In this document: one piece after another, positions 11,501 through 19,982 of the stretch
Position numbering within the stretch: position 1 is the stretch's first letter
Layout of the letters: every line of letters begins with the position of its first letter
Origin: Tubiluchus corallicola
Lineage: Eukaryota; Priapulida; Priapulimorpha; Priapulimorphida; Tubiluchidae
DNA length: 38,197 bases
Direction of reading: 5' to 3'
Assembly (NCBI GenBank): GCA_030141605.1
Contig: JAQGDQ010001494.1
Span: forward strand, 1-38,197
Notes under the pieces: generated by a model
What the model saw: the letters and a program-made list of their open reading frames with translations, nothing else
What the model was told of the DNA's origin: nothing
Databases searched by the model: none
Made by a program: the position numbers and the translations under genes

Positions 11501-11527
11501 TGTTTGATCGAGAGGAGATTCTTCCAT
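2501..11527 (-). CDS. Giant multi-C2H2 zinc-finger protein, ~3,008 aa, single coding exon
   Basis: Probably a nuclear DNA-binding or chromatin-associated protein; I do not recognise a named orthologue. About 25 C2H2 or C2HC-like fingers lie in residues ~14-1010, some degenerate, and about 8 more in ~2430-2990. Canonical TGEKP linkers are absent. The ~1,400 residues between are rich in K, S, E and N and look disordered. They carry an RRGRKKK segment and six copies of a KRxRKKSxxLIESEE-like motif. Near the C-terminus, four 11-residue repeats (VWQDNADNHNA) separate the last two fingers. The open frame extends to 11593, but codons 11591-11593 are GTG and a stop lies at 11603-11605, so the first ATG is at 11527-11525 in strong context (GCAATGG). 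A 5' UTR intron is possible. No frameshift is seen over 9 kb, which argues for a functional gene. Confidence 0.9.
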   Translation of the reverse strand: MEESPLDQTTRKKWQNVCEVCGIHCTNSLSVAEHKKCHAKCSVCEKLFLRKYELFHHIRDHAKTWPYVCPFCVEPFEKLSGLKSHLRSLHYCMQTLNYCGVCDLNFSFFDEFLAHWNENHPSYVIDTCDDVTVEEQKLPGEGKNMSVLQEMNVAGEAVINLIDDIKQYETCPVCGRLMPKNTSLLQHLRIHMRLLVYQCSVCKCTFEFQSNMMHHLKSHLKTTFQCFCCSFSDNDYGVVKDHEKCHPVDYALFTKLFQKVSRSHGNKLLCSRCLHVSKNDLEMREHLKVHDASTGEALSCEKCPGKFPSPEKLREHLIMAHCVCQLCGISFKSADDLKMHISSVYPDGPSALYTKKVYHAQICEPCNTGFAGRAALRAHTAMDHLQWFPIITEKETRIERGTRKNDKCLLKLRGEDSKSEQHSFTCRQCKLAFSSVKLLNYHSYLHFPVSRCDQCNIAFGVPSLLRKHKLLKHGAGLPCPKCFQGFNSLLALKRHRFVCVLANRCYKCNMSFSSKSKLFAHTKIHKKKQKSLTSKDSLRYSCKICKKTFYFYAMARRHEEYCSQISEEQRNTVVFGKHVKVYKRIHHQHGKQLYSCKKCHSKFHSMLLYKKHYDLSHRKIVCVPCGTTLLGRKALKAHRCSSSPSSPRKELPQCAKDQGQNLIVSPVEDSGMEQATYQVQDLLDTEEVKPVEDKGQNLFACLQADGKQITSLKDYERRKLSSTLSGKVDAGKLRDCDFCLETFPSDSALECHTLAVHQLPFPCKICGMRYSTLDGLANHQQTHDDISGLSCSMCTVRCSDEPTLTGHLLLMHKKLLCLYCGRIFITCNDLQAHQLESGNLKMLCESQKRFDCELCSKSFKVRRLYEKHTASCRLKGLFCTFCKRSFATRPEFEEHVLTHDNNRLHSSNHRVSDKKQTSGKDVSKLGTSHTTPVKTQLGDLDAIRDRSLNNLRNTPVVPDKLSSSSSTTQSLIINDSISPSGPVVASGFFCGKCKVTFPDILTMSSHIRACSANLTEKYTVSLNNTNTVQNYFRNKNLKSVTKSRTSCTRKQRAQIKCLETQKIERRGRKKKIRPAQQGLKSSLKTKNVNTAGRRNRRAQKQDIVMKEIYDDVDESDEEIIHVPELNEQELMYAVNRPVIKLPKVDSIDMRKLINEILSPSPVSSAKRNLFGGKMSNAQLQACNGKTFDINSYFSKMRELKHPDLRKVNKNNPVVCSVEGARQKSFLETGSRSRSEKPREIDVKLKKVTQRKNISETLHSVKLSSPVSLNSPNISNVRKIKETHLEKVKSSELGGVAKDMAAGVNFHLKQDKNFLNDEHEDRANADIAKENEGYLSDEIDSILHDSPIEGELPNLCENDLNIINDQADQNKSYDSDLENLLDSFAGEIEKNAPPCTESLSTYRSNSNIRTNKQDEKQSLTLIDNLISCQEACSDTKKIPKHESVAANLSKTVEVTKASLVVMDNNSQESRSESLQSGTSIKPPKRDGKSFVLENGILQSAKQGLCKKGKERNSSTKADGVIHTVSVSHAKTDCKVQSNDLSTKSPRTSRIRTPSRKVIESAGQTIIKGSKPMYNQLSFVEKKNEVATEFEITSITSCSEIKDSSRKSESLPCTIKERSDNLPSKALKSCEENSISMPKRERKKSQILIESEESPKNRSKRVSKNIEQKCIQSRPSRSKDIVLLDVTKDSDVQENADASMLESHETNIKRKRKKSLWLIETEETNKLTRKNKELNASHLDEASNEKVKSIVAEHLKTENKTVPKASLIIYDNKSIGAEDGSGDASVSKRERKKPKWLSDSAMVTPGKRNCSKLIVQPKELREDVVAVSAMPEQAEHREIPVVTNVVNKRNAVTPSNQLKVGSGELNKSDETETVKRVRQKPKWLIESEELLFAGMKQGLNKTNSKANSMKSGAFAVNNEQTKKIEEGDDEIQSGKKKARKELLPSYRENRASAVEKEFGGVASSGLNSAKGKNAILPLSDDRKFDISDESCSTTGGKRIRKKSRLLVESEETMRQTKRANKKEKVEKSGENSQKISSETAHDRLVKQKLNMQPQIMINNEEKDLDKGSIVVTKSHKKQLKTGKKIPEENIATEAENHSTPLLLLQNNKEMDTEFTNEDTMVSNDAVLTKFTAGQKRGRNISSASKCILISNVKRKAEKNGELVEKHEGTSETGDVEVKNASLPIIAKDKDSHFPAESKRERKKSRLLIESEESVLLATEAQKKKSGKSGSVVDDGKKCMSKALTVLSSVSVLKGSDNGTIKDSAEAKQTNETSKLANDEKSDIALKCESLDRHEKPQANAAESRIMFLNGERKDNASPDNKGPNIVLLDANGNHENTKNDLLNEQIIENKSYHQHNSSSVKNDKLELKSAKNRIDKNHSCAEINTADNTPFRKCANETSDTTLQQTVNSSSENITERERVPLGSKMAKKVTRIRCNGCGFGCTDIYELKAHMEKKRICKFSNRPIDELLKRSASVAESSTGSDETRLSKPANVKQTPSRTIDVDIIPATSMLDEISTQGDVKLQDVTDANIRKTSSMANVGDNSKTYCFQVKPSSGKVVCKSITQSVLKCNNKTVSKQKERHILPKLHRCFYCVKYFRTKQALKQHLVKCTPLNTDNNDNNVIEAEVVDSTADIESLNGEENHQVNSPVTIKEAGIGISNEGSIVFNCHLCSEEFPSKSSWLDHLSLVHDQLDTNDQEEESFLDLTLAFFCTICSHPCSSRDQLRNHFEKTHHMNKQMSTEETNSVPACAIEKSLLGVSPSSSKAVASDVQAVEYIQTINVPPSEDEDVRARRKGQFVCFVCKRTSTRKHDLKRHLMKVHRLDEDDAKASSEGAAVEATAEQPFPENRKKHNHIFACDICGEEFSRNVDLKYHLMSHDTTMCSQCGIDFGTHAKYIEHFLVGDSSCVNPEDAVWQNNADNHNALWQDNADNHNAVWQDNADNHNAVWQNNADNHNACTLCGETFTDVCEMQSHMDSHAEQVLQQVATPSTVEVVYVDNDTFSRIKDGEQL
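2668..2800 (-). repeat. 33-bp in-frame coding minisatellite (4 copies)
   Basis: Four 33-bp units encode an 11-residue repeat of the form VWQ(N/D)NADNHNA at about residues 2910-2953 of the zinc-finger protein, between the last two fingers. The unit length keeps the frame, so copy number could vary among individuals without breaking the protein. Confidence 0.9.
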
Positions 11528-11590
11528 TGCTGTCAGTTGCTCGTGACCATTCCAAACAATCGTGCAAGAAACACCATTGCTGGAAGCAGA

Positions 11591-12200
11591 CACGTCTAAT
11601 ACTTAATCAGTTGCCATAGCGATCCCACTGACATTAGTATGAGAAAATCTGTTGATACATGACACTGGATGCCCAAGTTTTTCAAAGTTAGAATTTATTT
11701 TGTGAACGCTTCACCATCTAATAATGATGACGGTCAGATATTTTCTACGGACATCATTGTTACCAGGCATTGTCATCTTCTATGTGCAGAGTGAATCACT
11801 AAGTCCCGCTTGTCTTTTTACAACATTGAAACCCTAAAAATACAACGAAAAAGTTGTGACTATGATGCTCACAGATTATATGTCACATTTTTGCAAGTAC
11901 AATTTCTATGTAGGAATATTATATAAATTATTTCTGTAATGGTGCATGAACATGATGGGAATTCTTCACGATCAGTCTGAAAAGAAAATTTCTAAAGCAA
12001 AACGGGGCCCAATCTTAAACTGTGGGTCAAAACCACCTCCTTTTTAAGATATTGAAGGGAAACAAACTATTTTTTAAAGAATGACTTACGTGAAATAATT
12101 ATTACCATACAAATGCAATTTCACGTTCGCGTCACTAGTTCTTCACTGTTACGTGCATTTTGCCATTCGTTAGTTAGACGGGCACTAATGCCTGCATTTA
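11591..12200 (-). promoter_or_regulatory. Putative 5' UTR exon, intron and promoter region of the zinc-finger gene
   Basis: On the minus strand a strong donor (GTAAGT) begins at 12089, and an acceptor-like tract ending in TCAG lies near 11631, just upstream of the zinc-finger ATG. A CpG-containing stretch at 12120-12190 could be a first non-coding exon or promoter. If the near-gene exon is used as read, it holds a four-codon upstream ORF (ATG GCA ACT GAT TAA) at ~11603-11617. This is inferred from splice consensus only. Confidence 0.35.
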
Positions 12201-12945
12201 CTTTGCCTAAAGCCATTTTTATTTTATTAATAAGTTTATTACCTAATCTGAAGCATTAAAATGGTATATGTTGCATTATTCTGTTCTAAAAACATACTAC
12301 TAACGTAACACTAAAATATGCTTTTGCTCCAATTATGCACTAAATGCTAGCTGTTTGTATCATGCAAGGTATATTTATAAGCCTCCAGGCACCAACATTT
12401 AAACTTTATGCAGAAGAAATATGTCTGCAAGCTGTTGCTACAGCAGCTACCTAGTACTACATTCATGAAATTATCCCAAGTTCTCTCTAAGGCTCGGCTT
12501 TCACTACGCAATGTTGAACTACCGCTGGAACGTATGTCAATTATCTTACATTTCTTTCTATGGAAGTCTTGGTTTCGTTTAACGACGTTTCACTTAACGT
12601 CATGCTTTGCTGGAATGCAATAGGGTCGTTAAGCCAGGACTTACTCTAACACTTTCACAAGTTTACGGATGAATAAAATTAAATCATTTTCATGTCGAAG
12701 CAGCATAAGCACTGTATTTCAAATTACAGTAGCAGCTCTCCTAATTGATTTAAGGTGATTTTACTAGGTCATATAAGACACAAGTTTCTTAATACATCTA
12801 TACTGATGAAACTTCTAAAACTTTCTTTAAACAACAAGATAAGCTCAGCTTCCAAACAGCCACAACTTTTCCTTTAATGGCAGTAAATTATACTGCTTCC
12901 TTTTCTTAAACATTAAATGGCATCACACTTTGTGCCACCTGTGGT
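12201..12945. other. Intergenic DNA with a possible decayed MITE end
   Basis: No gene is supported. Around 12565-12640 are repeated TTTAACGACGTTTC / CACTTAACGTC / GGGTCGTTAA motifs that resemble subterminal repeats of Tc1/pogo-type MITEs. I could not find both ends or a target duplication. The 71-codon frame across it (12408-12623) has no recognisable similarity. Confidence 0.3.
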
Positions 12946-13166
12946 CAGGGCCGGCCTTAAGCATAGGCAAACTAGGCAACCGCCTAGGGCCTCACCCTCC
13001 AGGGGGGCCTCACGCCGAGGTAACATTTTTTTGCTTTATGCGAACATACTGCCTCCTCTCTCTCTCTCTCTCTCTCTTTCTCTTTTAACCTTTTAACCCT
13101 CACTCTTTCTCTCTCTCTCTCTCTCTCTCCCTCTCTCTCTCTCTCTCTCCCTCTCTTTCTCTCCCT

Positions 13167-13203
<37 letters not shown>

Positions 13204-13241
13204 CTTCGCCTAGGGCCTCCAATTACCTAAGGCCGGCCCTG
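12946..13241. mobile_element. hAT-type MITE carrying a CT microsatellite, perfect 8-bp TSD
   Basis: The element begins CAGGGCCGGCCTTAAG and ends with the inverted equivalent (CTAAGGCCGGCCCTG), TIRs of about 16 bp with one mismatch. It is flanked on both sides by CCTGTGGT (12938-12945 and 13242-13249), an exact 8-bp target duplication. CAGGG-type termini plus 8-bp TSDs are typical of hAT transposons. The interior is mostly a (CT)n tract at ~13055-13198, between two direct copies of CGCCTAGGGCCTC. No transposase remains, so it is non-autonomous. Confidence 0.92.
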
Positions 13242-13249
13242 CCTGTGGT

Positions 13250-14496
13250 ATATTATGCCAGCAGTTTGACACACTTAAGTTACTTTAGTAGCACACAATA
13301 CTGCTAATCATTCATGCTATCAAAGTAAACATTTTATTCAGAGGATTAAATTTAAGAAATGCCGCCTAGAATGACTATTCAGCTCTAGAAAAATTAATGC
13401 GGTAAGTTCAAAAAAGACTCATACCACTGCAAAATGGAAGATGCATACATTGACGCACTTCTAGGTGCACAACTCAGTAGCTAGTAGCCACCTCACATCT
13501 GAAAAAACATTCAGTTCAATGGATCTTGATGCAACTCAGATTAGATCAGTATAAAGCCATGATAAGGCTTTTAATACACCCAGGGCCTCCGATTATAAAA
13601 ACCATGATAAAGTTTTTAATACACCTAGGGCCTCCGATTTTCTGCGATCGCGGAATTGGTCTGATTTCCGACTTTTCTGTAAATTTACTGCATACTACAG
13701 ACGGAATTTTCTTCACATGCTACTTTCTAGCAATAATAAGCAGTTTTTTCAGCCTTTCGCGACCTTAATAGAAGTCCCCCCCCCCGAGTTTTATCTTTTA
13801 TGCAACTTGCGGCCCTACTTTCCAGTTTGTTTTTGCATTTACCACAAGAAATATAAGAATTTTTTTAGCGTGAGCTTGTAGGGAATAGTAATACGTTTGT
13901 GGAAAGGTTTCCCCTGTTGACACAAACACGATCTGACGATGTTATGCGTGCGACAGCTAGCCAAGGAATTCCCGATGATTTGTACGAATATGATAGGATA
14001 TTGTTCAGTACTATTGTGTGCGAATTAAATGTTGGCATTCTTATTTTATCTTAGCCAAATACAAATACCTGACAGACTACATACTTATTTTAAATAAAAA
14101 TTTACTTTTTTAATTACTGTCTATTGCACATCACATAATTTAATGATAAATATTAGTTACAGGGCCATGTTGCTTCTAATTTATGTGAAGTGGAATTGAA
14201 ATGGAATTGACGATTCTTTGAAACGGAATTTGCTCAATATTGAAATGGAAAATTGGAGGTCCTATACAGCAAGCTGACACAATGAGGGAGTTTCAACCTT
14301 TCAATGAAGAGCTCAAAAAAGTTTTCAAATGTAAAATATCAATAGTAATTTGATTAACAATAAAGTTCAAGGCGGTCGTAGTGCGCAAAGCAAAATTGTG
14401 CAACGCATGAACGAAAAGATATTGCCCATTGTATGGAAGCAGTGGGCAACCATCTCAGCAAAGTAAAAAGTGAAGAATTTTAAAATGATCTAACCA
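13250..14496. other. Intergenic DNA with one short direct repeat
   Basis: No gene is supported. Two copies of a ~40-bp sequence (13557-13595 and 13601-13640) share CCATGATAA, TTTTAATACACC and AGGGCCTCCGATT; the last part resembles the interior of the nearby hAT MITE. A C10 run lies near 13776. Confidence 0.5.
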
Positions 14497-15815
14497 GGTA
14501 TACATGTATTTAAACCAACTATACCTGTATTTAAACCAAGTATACCTGTATTTAAACCAAGTATACCTGTATTTAAACCAAGTATACCTGCATTTAAACC
14601 AAGTATACCTGCATTTAAACCAACTATACATGTATTTAAACCAAGTATACCTGTATTTAAATCAAGTATACCTGCATTTAAACCAAGTATACCTGCATTT
14701 AAACTAAGTATACCTGCATTTAAAGCAAGTATACCTGTATTTAAACCAACTATACCTGTATTTAAACCAAGTATACCTGTATTTAAACCAAGTATACCTG
14801 TATTTAAAGCAAGTATACCTGCATTTAAACCAACTATACCTGTATTTAAAGCAAGTATACCTGTATTTAAACCAAGTATACCTGCATTTAAAGCAAGTAT
14901 ACCTGCATTTAAACCAACTATACCTGTATTTAAAGCAAGTATACCTGTATTTAAAGCAAGTATACCTGTATTTAAAGCAAGTATACCTGTATTTAAAGCA
15001 AGTATACCTGCATTTAAACCAAGTATACCTGTATTTAAAGCAAGTATACCTGTATTTAAAGCAAGTATACCTGTATTTAAACAATATACCTGTATTTAAA
15101 GCAAGTATACCTGTATTTAAAGCAAGTATACCTGTATTTAAAGCAAGTATACCTGCATTTAAACCAAGTATACCTGCATTTAAACCAAGTATACCTGCAT
15201 TTAAAGCAAGTATACCTGTATTTAAACCAAGTATACCTGTATTTAAAGCAAGTATACCTGCATTTAAACCAAGTATACCTGCATTTAAAGCAAGTATACC
15301 TGCATTTAAACCAAGGTTACCTGTATTTAAAGCAAGTATACCTGTATTTAAAGCAAGTATACCTGTATTTAAACCAAGTATACCTGCATTTAAAGCAAGT
15401 ATACCTGCATTTAAACCAAGTATACCTGTATTTAAAGCAAGTATACCTGTATTTAAACCAAGTATACCTGCATTTAAACCAAGAATACCTGCATTTAAAG
15501 CAAGTATACCTGCATTTAAACCAAGTATACCTGCATTTAAAGCAAGTATACCTGTATTTAAACCAAGTATACCTGCATTTAAACCAAGTATACCTGTATT
15601 TAAAGCAAGTATACCTGCATTTAAAGCAAGTATACCTGCATTTAAACCAAGTATACCTGTATTTAAACCAAGTATACCTGCATTTAAACCAAGTATACCT
15701 GTATTTAAACCAAGTATACCTGTATTTAAAGCAAGTATACCTGTATTTAAACCAAGTATACCTGCAATTAAAGCAAGTATACCTGCATTTAAACCAACTA
15801 TACCTGTAGCTAAAT
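14497..15815. repeat. 21-bp satellite, about 62 copies
   Basis: The unit is GTATACCTGYATTTAAASCAA; most copies vary only at Y (T/C) and S (C/G). Each unit holds two 6-bp palindromes, GTATAC and TTTAAA. Because 21 is a multiple of three, long heptapeptide-repeat frames appear on both strands (382 codons on minus, 67 on plus). A 2-bp deletion near 15080 shifts the peptide repeat from one reading to another without closing it, as expected for non-coding satellite. I treat it as non-coding. Confidence 0.93.
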
Positions 15816-17168
15816 GGTGAAAGTCACTAAAATTTGGTAGCAATTCAAGCAAAATAAATAATCACCTATTCATACCTAATTATGGTAATCTACATCTAGC
15901 TAAATCAATGTTAGAAATTTCTACCTAATTGGAAACTAATACACGTTTGTTTATTAACTTTCAGATGACCTAGTCCAGACGTACTGAACGTTTAAACATC
16001 AAATAAAGTATTAAATAAAAAATACGGACTCAACTCTACGTTTTTCATGGTACACCATTACAAAAATTTTCTTGTCTTGAACCATGACTTTATGACAAGT
16101 ACTCGAAATTTTATCTTTACTTGTTGACCATGCCCAACTCATTTCCATGTTTTAACTCTGGGTTTCTGGATAAAAATCCAAATCTGTGCTTGCAAACCAA
16201 AACTGTCCAGAAGTCGGCATAGTTAAAACTACGTTATGATGCTTCAAAGTTGAATGACCCAAAAATTTGGTCTAAATTTATAAAAACAAATGCTAAATAT
16301 ATTGGACTTCTACATTCTAGCATCAAATTATCAAGAAAATGTTTAAAAATACTAAAAATCTAATTTTATAACCAACTTCTCTACTAAACTAGTACTATAA
16401 TTGTAAAAAAACTTGCATTTTCAAACTCCGATAGTAGCTCATGGAAGCAGTCATTTTGCTTTGGGTTTTCTCTGTTGCCAAGCCAAGATCTATGTTAGCA
16501 AAAACCATCTACTGGATTTAAACATAACTTCCATGTGTTTTTACAAAGTCTGTAGCCACCAACATCTGTGCGGTTGCTAAGTGTTTTGTAGAAATGCGAA
16601 GAAAAACAATGACTAACTTTAACAGAGATTTTCTCAAGATTATCCTTTTCAGCGTGTAGCCTGCACTTCAACTTCAACGTGGATTATCTCAGCTTAGAAA
16701 TAACATAGAGCGATGAACTTGGTATCAAAATAATGCTCATGAAATGGAGATTCACGATATATGAATAACCAGAAAAGCTTAACTACCGATTTATGGACGA
16801 TTTTGCTATGCAAGCACACAAATGTAGTAATGGAGGCTGAATGAGGTTGTAAGGAAAACGTGTTACAAACCTTTACATAACATGGATTATTATCACTCGC
16901 ATTGTACTTTGGGAAAATTTAGCGTATATACAGTAAAAAATGAGTAGCGCCATTTTTTAGGCCTTTGCAATTACTCCGGAAAGAATTTAACATCATGGGG
17001 AAAGCGTGTACGCCACCACAGAGCTGTTATTGTCATAGTTTTTATGGCACCTAAATTTGAAAACTTGAAATAAAAAGCATTCGCAGTCTGGATACTGCTT
17101 AGAATAATGGAGTCAGAAAACCATGGCAACTGTCGAACATGACCCATAGATATTTTTTGCCCTATATA
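15816..17168. other. Intergenic DNA, nothing recognised
   Basis: AT-rich sequence without an ORF, RNA gene or terminal-repeat structure that I can support. The last bases may belong to the LINE remnant split by the next element. Confidence 0.4.
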
Positions 17169-17781
17169 CCGTATTTTCCCGTGTATAAGAGACCCTTTTT
17201 TGCTCAGAATTTTCACTTTAAAAATAGGGGGTCTCTTATACATGGGAGTAAGTCTTTTCAATCAGATGCATAAATTGTGACACTAATGATTTTAAAGAAA
17301 TAAGTGCTCTACAACTGTTTTATTTCGAATAATTATAGTTTCCTTTCAATAAATCTTCTCCATGGCTAAATTCTAATGATAAAATTATTAATATTAATCA
17401 CGAAGTGGATGCAAGATGCCGACTCCAATCTGACACCAACTGGCAAGATAAGAAAGCCAACCCTTGGAGAAGTCTGCAGCTGGGTCCTCAAGGCATGGAA
17501 TGGTGTAAAGCCAGAGGTCATTATTAAATCTTTCAAGAAGTGTGGCATCTCCAATGCCATGGACGGCACAGAGGACAATGCCATTTTTGAGCAGAGTGAC
17601 TCCTCTGATGATGAACTGGCTGGAATTGCAGTTGATATTTTTGATGAGAGTGATGAGGAATTTAATGATTTCTATGATGAATAAAGTTATTCATTACCAA
17701 AAAACTTTTTTCCAGAATTTTTGCCTAAAAATTGAAGGGGTCTCTTATACACAAGGGTCTCTTATACACGGGAAAATACGG
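17169..17781 (+). mobile_element. Internally deleted pogo/Tigger-like DNA transposon, 613 bp
   Basis: Perfect or near-perfect 27-bp TIRs begin CCGTATTTTCCCGTGTATAA, and the insertion is flanked by TA on both sides (17167-17168 and 17782-17783), as for Tc1/mariner-pogo elements. Extra copies of GGTCTCTTATACA occur just inside both ends as subterminal repeats. The interior keeps only the 3' end of a transposase gene. The element sits inside a LINE remnant. Confidence 0.9.
17376..17684 (+). pseudogene. C-terminal fragment of a pogo/Tigger-like transposase
   Basis: The 102-codon open frame starts at ATG 17376 and ends at TAA 17684. The core (GEVCSWVLKAW, VKPEVIIKSFKKCGIS) matches the region after the DDE domain of pogo/Tigger/jerky-type transposases. 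A strongly acidic tail follows (SDSSDDE, DESDEEF). The helix-turn-helix and DDE catalytic domains are absent, and the first ~10 residues are probably not ancestral. It lies entirely between the TIRs of the 613-bp element. It cannot be a working transposase; whether the peptide is made is unknown. Confidence 0.8.
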
Positions 17782-18310
17782 TAAGTGGTCTTGCACGACC
17801 CAGTAACATGTTTGAATCACGATTTATTAAATTTTACAACGCACGTATGAATAGCAATAATTGTAGTGTCAATTTTCTTGCCAAACAAGCTATGTATTCT
17901 GTGAATTCTATTATAGGACATAACATACGACTCTTGGTATTTAACTATTGCAATAATAAAATTAGCAATTATTACCAGAATCATATCCAGAAAACAACAA
18001 GACAAACATCTTTCAAAGAGTATTATGCCGTTTGGTAAATGATGTACTTTATGTATTAGAAAGGAAAGATATTCTTTTTTCTATAGAGAAATGCTGCTGC
18101 ATATTGTAAATCATATATGCACGCGTTAAGTTCTCATAGGTACTAATGATAGGCTTACTTTACGTTCTTATATTTACTGTGTAACAAGTTTTATTGTTTT
18201 CTGTGATCTGGTTTTTTGCTAATGCGTCTATTTGTATATACTAACTAACTGGACTGCAGGTACCCATCTATTGTATGCAAGCATGTTCAAATAAATGATA
18301 ATAATAATTA
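17782..18310 (+). pseudogene. 3' remnant of a CR1/Jockey-like LINE
   Basis: Reading in from the transposon edge, the frame gives RPSNMFESRFIKFYNARMNS and then VNSIIGHNIRLL up to a stop at 18036-18038. This resembles the extreme C-terminus of non-LTR retrotransposon polymerases. About 270 bp of 3' UTR follow, ending in AATAAATGATAATAATAAT, a simple-repeat tail of LINE type. The clade is uncertain because only the tail remains. Confidence 0.6.
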
Positions 18311-19966
18311 AACTGTACATTTCTGAAATGATTTTGAAGAGAAAAATGAACTTTCTGCAGCAAAAAAAGAACATAATTTATATGACTACTTCTTACTTCC
18401 TGCAAAGGCAAAACTTGGAAGCCATATAGTAATCTGTGTTAATTTATTACAGAATTTCACTGTATTTTCACTAAGCAGACAATTTTTTAGAGAAAACGTT
18501 TATGTAAAATGCGACAGAGAAAATGTGGACAAAACACTTAACGGAACTTTAACAAAAGAGACATAATTATAGGCAAAAAACCTTGATATGGCTTTAACCT
18601 GTCAATCTAGGGTAATCCTGAATGAGTTGTGATGTAATTAATCACTTATAAATACAAACATTTATAGGTTGTCTCTGTGTAGTACAGATGTTTTATACCA
18701 TGTAAACAGTCCATTGCACCCCTTGCCCGAAGGCTGAAAGGGTAGGCTAAACAATAGAGAAGGATTGCTAAAATTTCTAAAATTAACCGTTAATGAAGTT
18801 GTTAATGCTATCAAATTGAACAACATTTGTTATCCTTGCTATTCATTTTATTTTTCTATGCAATAAAGTGCACGAGAAATTGCAGAATGCAGCCAATCTA
18901 CTCGAAATGCACTTACAGTATAATTTATGACAAGAACGCACACGATTCAGAAACGACTGAAGTCACTAATACTAGCTATACCTAACGGTTAGGCGGCACG
19001 AAATTAGCAGTAAGAACGGCCAAAGTCTTACTACTTGACTAGACCAGCTCACAAGAAACTGGTACGTTCATATAACAAACACATACGAGCGCAAGAAATA
19101 GTATTATGCAATACAAAACTATTTTTCATCAATAAACAACATCGTGAAACATGCGTTGACCATTATGGGATGACGATCACATGATCAAATTCGTCGGATT
19201 AGATTGGTTAACGTCACTGGAACCCTGGAAAAATGCACGATTTTATTGGATAACAAAAGCAGCAAGGGGAGAAAGCTTTAAGAATTTGCAGCGCAGTTTG
19301 ATTTCTGTGTGCTTTGATGTGCCGTGCGCTGTTTCGAGTAACCAAACTATAACAAGTACACAAGTTAGATTATAATTACACAAACCAGGAAAATCTTGAC
19401 TTTGTATAATGATTATCATAGCTGAAGATCCGACCAGCTGCTTGAAAAAACTCTTATTAATTAACCTTGTTGATATTGCCACAGTTATGCCAGGTATGGA
19501 AATGAGGAAAAGTCTGCTGAAACCTAGCATTGTGTTTAATTGCCGTGGTTGTTTTTTTTTCTACCTGCTTATTATGAAGCAGCAGTATCATAAAATACTA
19601 GTCCTAGCATGACATTTTGTTACAGCAATAATTATAATCTTGTGCCATAGCAAAACTAGAGAGTCAAAAGAGGTTATTATTGAAAAAAATAAAATAATTT
19701 TATGTAAAAAATAAGAAACTAGCAGATAAAACACATCTACACAAAGTTAATATCAACGTTTACATAGCTAGGGTCAGAGTCTCCAGACGTATCAACAGGC
19801 AGACAACTGACAATGAACGTCAAATCAAAAAATTTATAAGCAAAATATGTGACACAAAGAGGTTAAAAACGAGTTTGTGCGACCAAGATAATGCACAAAA
19901 CATCATAAGATACAATTGACAAAAACTTTTTAAGCAGACCTTAACTCCAAATCAAGTAATTCGTTG
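18311..19966. other. Intergenic DNA, nothing recognised
   Basis: No gene, RNA or terminal-repeat element is supported. The short frames at 19181-19612 on both strands overlap each other and show no recognisable domain. Confidence 0.4.
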
Positions 19967-19982
19967 AAGTCTTGAACAATAT

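Noticed and set aside
14704-15852. 382-codon minus-strand frame of heptapeptide repeats (GILGLNA/GILALNT type)
   Set aside because: It is the 21-bp satellite read in a frame with no stop. The peptide changes identity at a 2-bp deletion without consequence, frames are open on both strands, and there is no non-repeat domain.
19181-19612. Three overlapping short frames on both strands
   Set aside because: No signal peptide, domain or transcript signals; mutually overlapping.
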